Shown here piece by piece: positions 7,192 through 11,821 of a DNA stretch of 11,821 bases; the stretch's first letter is position 1, and each line of letters begins with the position of its first letter. A model generated the notes under the pieces. That model worked only from the letters and a program-made list of their open reading frames with translations, ran no database searches and had not been told where the DNA came from. Position numbers and translations under genes: made by a program. This DNA comes from RGIG5299 sp045542315 (lineage in GTDB: Bacteria; Bacillota; Clostridia; Oscillospirales; RGIG5299). The stretch lies in the NCBI GenBank assembly GCA_045542315.1, contig JAZQKU010000057.1:1-11821 (forward strand), given 5' to 3'.

Positions 7192-7223
7192 AAAAAACTC
7201 CCTTGTTTACCAAGGGAGTTTTT
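7192..7223 (-). terminator. Rho-independent terminator of the SGNH hydrolase gene
   Basis: A 13-bp perfect stem, 7193-7205 with 7211-7223, and loop TTTAC. On the minus strand it ends in a run of six T (complement of 7192-7197). It begins 9 nt after the stop codon at 7232. T/A flanks on both sides would let it act in both directions. Confidence 0.9.
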
Positions 7224-7231
7224 GTTTTAAA

Positions 7232-9313
7232 TCAAACCCAACCTTCAGACCAGCCGTTATCTATAAGTTCCGCTCCGCATTTTTCGCAATGCTTGGGAGC
7301 GTCGATCTGATCCTTTGGAACGTAACCGCATTCGGGGCAGTAAACGTCGGGTCTTACGTCCTCAATGCTTCTTTCAATGGGTTCGGAATAGACAATGGTT
7401 CCGTCCTTGTAAATTATATAGGCAACTGCGGTGAACTTTCTGTTATCGTCGGGGATATCGAGCAAAACTGCGGTAAATTTCATATAGCTTTCATTGTCGG
7501 TGTCATACCAGAATTTTGCGGGTATATCCAAATAGGAGGTATCTCCTATCTTTCCGTTTTCGGTCAAGGTAAGTGCCTGACCGTTTAGCTTGTTTGTGGG
7601 AATAATAAGGGTTCCCATTCTTTCGATGGTGGAGTTATTATTGACGTCGTTATACATCGGAGCGTTTACAAGGAATCTGAGGCCAGATCTGCCGGTAATT
7701 CTGTACTGAGCGCCTTCAATGACAGGCTTATTCCCGTAGCTTTCCAGATAAAACTCCTCAACTGCGTCAATAACGGTCTTTGCCATAAGGTCCATACCGT
7801 CCGCATTGGGATGTATCTTATCAGCCGTCATATAATTCAGGTGATTTTCCCAGGTAATTCCGCTGTTATTTGCAAAGTCGATTACGGGAAGTCCGTAATG
7901 CGCGGCAACCGTTCTTATAGCTTCGCTGTAGGATTCAACGAGGCTCTCGGTTACGTCGTAATAGCTTTGAGGAAGGAGTGTTACGCAGAATATCTGTGCA
8001 TCGGGATACGCCGCCTTCATCTTTTCAATCGAGATGGCGTAAGCCTCTGCAAAGTTTGCGGCGGATTTATAGCCGCTTCCCGTTTTCAGTGCGGAATAAT
8101 CCGAAACCGAGCCGGGCGCTTCCTTATATAATCCGCAGTCGTTTATACCCATATAGAATAAGATTATATCGGGCTTTTGTCCCGCGTCGGTGTGAAGTCT
8201 GTCCGAACGGGTCAAGCCGCCGTTTCTTACCACGTCGCCTGCAAACGCATTATCGACGCAGATATTCAAACCGAAACGGTTTGCGGTTTGCATCCAGTAG
8301 GTTCTGTCGAGAGTAACTCCGTTGCCGCCGTAATAATGAACTGCATTATCCGCTATGTCCTCTCGGTATGACATTCCGTTTGATATTCCGTCGAATGAGC
8401 TTATGCTGTCGCCGAGAATGGAAATATATTTGCCTTTAAGGAGCTTGCTTACAATTCCGTTTACGCCGCAAACGGTGCAATTTCCGTCGGCGCCGTAGCT
8501 GTGATCGCCAACAGGCAGCACTGCAGCCTCCGCCTGCAGGTAACCGCAGACGCTGCAATAAACCTCGGCGCTCATTCCCTCTTTAAGGCAGGTTGCGGGT
8601 TTTTCAGTGCCCGAAACGAGCGTATGCTCCGATGCCGAGGTCGTTCCGCGTGCCTCGTTGACGGTAAGGTTTTTAAAACCCTTGGGGGAATAAAAGGCGT
8701 GTGTAACACCTGAGGTGCCCGTTGCACCGAAAACGAAATCAAAATCAACGTCATTGCTGCCGCTTTTCATTGCGCCGATCCGATCTCCGTCAACGTAGAG
8801 AATTACCTGATATTTCGTGCCGTCATACTCGTTGCGAATGGTGTAGGTGTGGTTGCCGCTTGCGTATGCCGAAAGCGCAGCTTCCGAAAAGCCGTAATTT
8901 ACGGGAGAAGCACCGATATAACGGCCGACGTTTACACCGTAGCCGCCGCCGAGGAAGATATAGGTCGTTCCGTCTTTTTCCATACCCTCGCGGGAGCAAA
9001 GAGGAACGTAAAACTGACTTGTGACGTGTGAGCCGGTAAAGCTTATCTGCCACGGCTTATCCGCCTCTAAAACGATTTCCTTTTCCAGCGTGTAATGCTG
9101 ATTTTCCGTTACCGTTTCCTGTATTCCGTTTGCGGTAAGGCAATTTCCCGTAACGTTTTCGATAACGCCCGCATCGGTGAAGTTCCATTTGTAGAAAGGT
9201 CCGCCCGCCTCTTTATCGCCAACCGCAAAAACGCCGATCGGCAAAACCGTTGCGGCAAGCACGGCGCAAAGCAAAAGCAAAGCAAACCGTTTAACCGTTT
9301 TACTGATTATCAT
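7232..9313 (-). CDS. Secreted multidomain SGNH/GDSL hydrolase with lectin-like N-terminus and C-terminal zinc-ribbon
   Basis: This 693-residue protein has a Sec signal peptide (KTVKRF, hydrophobic core 11-27, likely cut after VFA at 30). Residues about 36-220 look like a concanavalin/LamG-type beta-sandwich. Residues 228-285 form a Cys module (HTLVSG, TCLKEG, C253-x2-C256, C279-x2-C282) of a kind common in Clostridia surface proteins. The SGNH esterase domain (about 294-525) has GDS with S303, G389-I-N-D392, and D498-x2-H501, the usual catalytic blocks. Residues 530-650 form a beta-rich domain of unknown role. The C-terminus has C659-x2-C662 and C676-x2-C679, a zinc-ribbon-like pair. Deacylation of a polysaccharide or host glycan is plausible; substrate unknown. 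No sortase motif, lipobox or S-layer repeat was seen. GGAGGAA precedes the ATG. Confidence 0.88.
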   Translation of the reverse strand: MIISKTVKRFALLLLCAVLAATVLPIGVFAVGDKEAGGPFYKWNFTDAGVIENVTGNCLTANGIQETVTENQHYTLEKEIVLEADKPWQISFTGSHVTSQFYVPLCSREGMEKDGTTYIFLGGGYGVNVGRYIGASPVNYGFSEAALSAYASGNHTYTIRNEYDGTKYQVILYVDGDRIGAMKSGSNDVDFDFVFGATGTSGVTHAFYSPKGFKNLTVNEARGTTSASEHTLVSGTEKPATCLKEGMSAEVYCSVCGYLQAEAAVLPVGDHSYGADGNCTVCGVNGIVSKLLKGKYISILGDSISSFDGISNGMSYREDIADNAVHYYGGNGVTLDRTYWMQTANRFGLNICVDNAFAGDVVRNGGLTRSDRLHTDAGQKPDIILFYMGINDCGLYKEAPGSVSDYSALKTGSGYKSAANFAEAYAISIEKMKAAYPDAQIFCVTLLPQSYYDVTESLVESYSEAIRTVAAHYGLPVIDFANNSGITWENHLNYMTADKIHPNADGMDLMAKTVIDAVEEFYLESYGNKPVIEGAQYRITGRSGLRFLVNAPMYNDVNNNSTIERMGTLIIPTNKLNGQALTLTENGKIGDTSYLDIPAKFWYDTDNESYMKFTAVLLDIPDDNRKFTAVAYIIYKDGTIVYSEPIERSIEDVRPDVYCPECGYVPKDQIDAPKHCEKCGAELIDNGWSEGWV

Positions 9314-9356
9314 AACATTTCCTCCAAAAGCATCATAAAATATATACGTTACTATT

Positions 9357-9385
9357 ATTATATATCACTTTGCAAAAGATTTCAA
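9357..9385 (-). promoter_or_regulatory. Promoter of the SGNH hydrolase gene
   Basis: Minus strand: TTGAAA (complement of 9380-9385), 17-bp spacer, TATAAT (complement of 9357-9362). Transcription would start near 9350, about 37 nt before the ATG. It is divergent from the symporter promoter, with 41 bp between the two -35 elements. Confidence 0.8.
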
Positions 9386-9392
9386 CTGTTTT

Positions 9393-9441
9393 AATCGGGC
9401 AATTCACAGCTTTTTTTAAAATTTTCTTGACAATCGGGCAA
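9393..9441 (+). repeat. 10-bp direct repeat AATCGGGCAA between divergent promoters, candidate operator
   Basis: AATCGGGCAA occurs at 9393-9402 and again at 9432-9441, offset by 39 bp. The right copy starts on the last base of the -35 of the symporter promoter and fills part of its spacer. The left copy lies 7 bp upstream of the -35 of the esterase promoter. The spacing and placement suggest a regulator-binding site, but no regulator gene is in the window. Confidence 0.45.
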
Positions 9442-9455
9442 AACAGTATTATAAT
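9427..9455 (+). promoter_or_regulatory. Consensus sigma-A promoter of the T-box/symporter transcript
   Basis: TTGACA at 9427-9432, 17-bp spacer, TATAAT at 9450-9455: both hexamers match consensus exactly. Transcription would start near 9462 and read into the T-box leader. Strong initiation with control passed to tRNA-sensed termination is typical. Confidence 0.9.
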
Positions 9456-9461
9456 GTTATT

Positions 9462-9746
9462 GTTAAAGGCGTATGAGCGAAAACAAGTAGCCGTTTGGAG
9501 TTTTTAAGAGAGCCGTCGGTCGGTGCGAGCACGGTAAACGAAGATCGGACGAATACCTTTCGCCAGCTGCTTTCCCAAAAGGCTTCGAGTAGGGAAAGAC
9601 GGGTCCTTGCCCGTTACAGCATGTCGCCGCAGATCTTGGCGGACAGTCTGCGGAGAGTGAGGTCATATTCGCAAGAATATGATAAATTGAGGTGGTAACA
9701 CGTTTAACGACGTCCTCTGTATTTTAAAATACGGGGGATGTTTTTT
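9462..9746 (+). promoter_or_regulatory. T-box riboswitch leader (specifier probably UAC, tyrosine)
   Basis: This leader of about 285 nt has the T-box parts in order. Stem I has base pairing 9477-9482 with 9558-9563; a specifier loop with AGTA at 9486-9489 opposite GAA at 9551-9553; the AGAGAG bulge at 9507-9512; and a distal helix 9513-9516 with 9531-9534. Stem-II-region helices are 9570-9576/9592-9598, 9599-9604/9609-9614 and 9627-9633/9647-9653. Stem III is 9664-9670/9675-9681 with a GCAA loop. The T-box GAGGTGGTAACACG at 9689-9702 has GAGG pairing CCTC at 9714-9717 and TGGT at 9693-9696 facing a tRNA ACCA end. After GAA, the loop reads TACC: UAC (Tyr) is the most natural specifier; ACC (Thr), one base later, is the alternative. 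The following C is not the usual purine. Confidence 0.92.
9711..9746 (+). terminator. Intrinsic terminator of the T-box leader
   Basis: 9711-9725 pairs with 9726-9740 (the innermost TTTTAAAA forms the loop), with several G-U wobbles, followed by six T at 9741-9746. Its 5' arm contains the CCTC needed for the antiterminator, so the two folds exclude each other. Confidence 0.88.
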
Positions 9747-9760
9747 ATTCCCCGAAACTT

Positions 9761-9779
9761 CCCCCTTCGCCAACGGGGG
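9761..9779 (+). other. Small GC hairpin between the T-box terminator and the symporter ribosome-binding site
   Basis: CCCCC at 9761-9765 can pair with GGGGG at 9775-9779 around a 9-nt loop. There is no T-run after it, so it is not a terminator. It ends a few bases before the GGAAAGGA at 9786-9793 and might protect the mRNA or influence translation; no firm role. Confidence 0.35.
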
Positions 9780-9802
9780 TTATTCGGAAAGGAATGGTTA
9801 AA

Positions 9803-11323
9803 ATGGCGATCAAAATTATTATTCTTATTATTTTCACCGCTATCACGGTGGCTATCGGCTTCTTTTGCAGTAAAAATGCAAAGGGACTCGGCGACTTTGT
9901 TCTCGGCGGACGTAAAATCGGTCCGTGGCTTACGGCCTTTTCCTACGGCACGAGTTATTTCTCTGCCGTGGTTTTTATCGGTTATGCCGGACAGTTCGGC
10001 TGGAATTTCGGCATTTCGGCACTGTGGATAGGCCTCGGAAACGCTTTTATCGGCTCGCTTCTTGCATGGGTCGTGCTCGGAAGACGCACCCGCGTTATGA
10101 CGAAGCATCTTGACGCGGCAACCATGCCCGATTTCTTCTCAAAGCGCTTTGACAGCAACGCCTTGAAGATCGCGTCGGCGGTAATCATCTTTATCTTCCT
10201 CGTTCCCTATTCCGCTTCGGTTTACAAGGGGCTCGGAGGTATTTTCTCTATCGCCTTTGGCATTGATTACAACTGGTGTCTTATCGGTATGGCGGTGCTT
10301 ACGGGAATTTACGTCGTGGTGGGCGGATATCTCGGAACTGCCGCAAACTCGCTTTTCCAGGGTATAGTAATGCTTATAGGAATCATTACGGTGGTCGGTT
10401 GTGTTCTCGGTTCAAACGGCGGACTTTTCGAGACTTTAAATCTTCTTTCCCAAAAGACGAGTGAGGTCGCTCCCGAATTAAACGGCGCCTTCGTTTCGCT
10501 TCTCGGCCCCGACCCGCTTTCGCTTCTCAGCGTTGTTATCCTTACAAGCCTCGGCACCTGGGGACTTCCCCAGATGGTGCATAAATTCTACACCATTAAA
10601 AACGAAAAGGCTATTACCACCGGTGCGGTCATCTCAACCGTTTTTGCTGTAATAGTTGCGGGCGGCTCCTACTTCCTCGGAGGTCTTGGCAGACTTTTCT
10701 ACGATGAGGAAACGGTGGTTTTCGATAATATCGTCCCCACCATGCTTCAGAAAGCTCTTCCCGACGCCCTTATCGGCGTAGTTCTTATCCTTTTGCTTGC
10801 GGCATCGATGTCAACCCTTTCCTCGCTGGTGCTCACCTCAAGCTCAACGGTCACACTCGACTTTTTAAAGCCGATCTTCAAAAATGCAAGGCTTTTCTCC
10901 GAAAGCAAAAAGCAGACCTCGTTTATAAGAGTTCTTTGCGTTTTATTTATCGGCGTCTCGCTTGCCATCGCCCTCTTCCCCAACGCGCTGATCACGTCGC
11001 TTATGAGTCTTTCGTGGGGCACGATGGCGGGTTGCTTCCTTGGTCCCTTCCTCTACGGTCTTTACTGGAAAAGGACCACAAAGCTTTCGGTGTGGATTTC
11101 GATTGCGGCAGGTCTTTTAATTAACGTTGTAAACCTTTTCTTCCCCTTTACCTCTCCCACTGCCGCCGGCGCTGTTTCGATGGTGGCATCACTTGCGATA
11201 ATCCCTTTAATAAGCCTTATTACTCCCAAAATGAGCGCAGATAAGACCGACGCGATATTTGCCTGCTACAAAAAGACAACCGTTACAAGCTCTGCAAAGG
11301 CGCTCCCCGAGGAGAATAACTGA
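9803..11323 (+). CDS. PutP-like sodium:solute symporter (SSS family), T-box controlled amino-acid importer
   Basis: This polytopic membrane protein of about 506 residues has around 13 predicted hydrophobic segments, the SSS layout and length (E. coli PutP is 502). Motifs, numbered from the ATG at 9794: SYGTSYFSAVVFIGYAG at 50-66, DFFSKRF at 113-119, YSASVYKGLG at 139-148, GGYLG at 177-181, SLGTWGLPQMVHKFY at 252-266. A337-S-M-S340-T341 retains the Na+-site residues A337, S340 and T341 of PutP. It should couple sodium entry to uptake of a small solute. Homology favours proline, but the leader specifier favours tyrosine or threonine, so I give no symbol. The ATG at 9794 directly abuts AAGGA; the one at 9803 has 9-nt spacing and is preferred. 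The tail after 480 is hydrophilic and cytoplasmic. Confidence 0.9.
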   Translation: MAIKIIILIIFTAITVAIGFFCSKNAKGLGDFVLGGRKIGPWLTAFSYGTSYFSAVVFIGYAGQFGWNFGISALWIGLGNAFIGSLLAWVVLGRRTRVMTKHLDAATMPDFFSKRFDSNALKIASAVIIFIFLVPYSASVYKGLGGIFSIAFGIDYNWCLIGMAVLTGIYVVVGGYLGTAANSLFQGIVMLIGIITVVGCVLGSNGGLFETLNLLSQKTSEVAPELNGAFVSLLGPDPLSLLSVVILTSLGTWGLPQMVHKFYTIKNEKAITTGAVISTVFAVIVAGGSYFLGGLGRLFYDEETVVFDNIVPTMLQKALPDALIGVVLILLLAASMSTLSSLVLTSSSTVTLDFLKPIFKNARLFSESKKQTSFIRVLCVLFIGVSLAIALFPNALITSLMSLSWGTMAGCFLGPFLYGLYWKRTTKLSVWISIAAGLLINVVNLFFPFTSPTAAGAVSMVASLAIIPLISLITPKMSADKTDAIFACYKKTTVTSSAKALPEENN

Positions 11324-11390
11324 AAACAAAAAAGAAGTCGGAGATTGGGTGATGTCCTTATCGGAGAAATAAAATAAGGGTATGGGCATA

Positions 11391-11425
11391 GCCGGAGGCA
11401 TTTGTTAAACAAATGCGAAACCGGC
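11391..11425. other. Nested inverted repeat downstream of the symporter gene
   Basis: Outer arms GCCGG (11391-11395) and CCGGC (11421-11425) enclose an inner 8-bp stem, GCATTTGT (11398-11405) with ACAAATGC (11409-11416), loop TAA. No T-run follows on either strand, so it is not an obvious terminator. The stretch 11324-11390 before it shows nothing I can name. Confidence 0.5.
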
Positions 11426-11433
11426 GATAAAAA

Positions 11434-11485
11434 CAGAAGAGAGAGTAACGCGGAAACAAATTTCCGTGAAGCTCTCTCTTCTCTG
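11434..11485. terminator. Long hairpin, candidate bidirectional terminator between convergent genes
   Basis: 11435-11445 pairs perfectly with 11472-11482 (AGAAGAGAGAG with its complement), with an inner stem 11451-11456/11461-11466 and loop CAAA. On the minus strand five T follow one base after the stem (complement of 11429-11433), suited to argF transcripts. On the plus strand only a weak T-containing tail follows, for the symporter. Confidence 0.6.
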
Positions 11486-11496
11486 CTTTATAGGTG

Positions 11497-11667
11497 AGTG
11501 ATATTCTTTGCTACGCAAAGAGTGATATTGCCCTTCGGGCAGTGATATTGTTCGGCTTTGCCTCACAGTGATATTCTATTCGCCTTATAACTTGCGAAGC
11601 AAATAACACTCGGCGACAGCCGAATATCACTGCGCAGCAATAGAACTCGCCGCAGGCGAATAGAACT
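11497..11667. repeat. Hairpin mosaic: 9-bp motif AGTGATATT and its inverse alternating with short palindromes
   Basis: AGTGATATT is perfect at 11497, 11521, 11541 and 11567. The exact inverse AATATCACT is at 11623-11631, with variants AATAACACT at 11602-11610 and AATAGAACT at 11639-11647 and 11659-11667. Between copies lie short palindromes: 11506-11520 (CTTTGC-TAC-GCAAAG), 11530-11540 (GCCC-TTC-GGGC), GGCTTTGCC near 11554, TTCGC/GCGAA (11579-11583/11594-11598), 11611-11622 (CGGC-GACA-GCCG) and 11648-11658 (CGCC-GCA-GGCG). The motif is forward on the left and inverted on the right, so the whole is itself a rough palindrome. I do not recognise a named family; no ORF is inside. It resembles a noncoding mobile or REP-like element. 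Confidence 0.7.
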
Positions 11668-11698
11668 GGCGTGATACTCCGTTAAGAGCATCACGCCA
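11667..11698 (-). terminator. Hairpin 20 nt downstream of argF, candidate 3'-end structure
   Basis: Stem 11667-11675 with 11690-11698, continued by 11677-11679 with 11686-11688. The interrupting pair is A-C on the plus strand but G-U in minus-strand RNA, which favours the minus (argF) transcript. No U-run follows directly, so it may be a processing or stability stem rather than a full terminator. On the plus strand, 11693-11697 could instead pair 11709-11713 ahead of T7 at 11714-11720, a weak alternative terminator. Confidence 0.5.
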
Positions 11699-11718
11699 AT
11701 TGTCGAGCGGTGTTTTTT

Positions 11719-11821
11719 TTAACCTACAAATGCGGCGAGAACTGCCTTTATTGTATGCATACGGTTTTCTGCTTCGTCGAATACTATCGAGCGTTCGCTT
11801 TCAAAGACTTCGTCGGTAACT
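11719..11821 (-). CDS. argF: Ornithine carbamoyltransferase, C-terminal end (partial)
   Basis: The last 33 codons and TAA stop of a minus-strand gene entering from the right edge. The peptide reads VTDEVFES...SIVFDEAENRMHTIKAVLAA and ends FVG. The EVFE...VFDEAENRMHTIKA block is the conserved C-terminal signature of ornithine carbamoyltransferase, which makes citrulline from ornithine and carbamoyl phosphate in arginine synthesis, or works in reverse in the deiminase pathway. Putrescine carbamoyltransferase is a relative that cannot be fully excluded from 33 residues. The gene converges on the symporter; eight A follow the stop in the mRNA sense before the hairpin. Catalytic residues are outside the window. 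Confidence 0.85.
   Translation of the reverse strand, partial: VTDEVFESERSIVFDEAENRMHTIKAVLAAFVG

Noticed and set aside
8572..9053. Short frames on both strands inside the SGNH gene
   Set aside because: Arg/Cys-rich translations typical of shifted frames; the long frame has a signal peptide and conserved domains throughout.
9689..9702. tRNA gene in the 9600-9700 region
   Set aside because: The hairpins do not form a cloverleaf, and the T-box motif and terminator explain the structure.
9463..10108. Frames through the T-box leader, including a 134-residue minus-strand frame at 9704-10108
   Set aside because: They cross a structured noncoding leader and the start of the symporter gene; no domain is recognisable.
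11497..11667. CRISPR array
   Set aside because: The repeated unit is only 9 bp, flips orientation, and the spacers are palindromes of 7-26 bp; no cas genes are present.

Overview
The window looks like a low-to-mid GC Clostridia (Bacillota) chromosome, probably an uncultured gut-type lineage. Four things point there: a T-box riboswitch, a GlpP-type antiterminator, a GlpA-like/FAD oxidoreductase/DUF1667 cluster in place of proteobacterial GlpABC, and a secreted SGNH esterase with Cys-rich modules. The genus cannot be read from the sequence. No phage, transposase, CRISPR, tRNA or rRNA was found.

Layout, left to right. Positions 1-3388 (minus strand) hold a housekeeping operon read polA > LMW phosphatase (YwlE-like) > rimI > tsaD. 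The first three genes overlap by 1-4 bp, and only the first six codons of tsaD are inside the window. Positions 3475-7190 (minus) hold a glycerol-3-phosphate oxidation operon: a GlpA-like dehydrogenase, a pyridine-nucleotide/FAD oxidoreductase, a six-cysteine DUF1667 protein, and GlpP, the antiterminator, as last gene. Its promoter is near consensus and is followed within about 15 nt by a strong terminator hairpin just before the first ribosome-binding site, which is the architecture GlpP is known to control. Positions 7192-9385 (minus) hold a single gene for a large secreted SGNH hydrolase with its own promoter and terminator. Positions 9427-11323 (plus) hold a near-consensus promoter, a complete T-box leader and a PutP-like sodium:solute symporter. 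Positions 11324-11718 are noncoding and rich in hairpins, with a mosaic of a 9-bp motif alternating with small palindromes. Positions 11719-11821 (minus) are the C-terminal end of argF (ornithine carbamoyltransferase), convergent with the symporter gene.

How the parts work together: in the glp operon, glycerol 3-phosphate would activate GlpP, which would let polymerase pass the leader terminator and make more dehydrogenase and more GlpP, a positive feedback loop. The symporter is predicted to be made only when a particular tRNA is uncharged. The specifier is best read as UAC (Tyr), which conflicts with the proline substrate suggested by homology to PutP. The divergent esterase and symporter promoters share a 10-bp direct repeat that may be an operator. 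The most unexplained piece is the hairpin mosaic between the symporter gene and argF.
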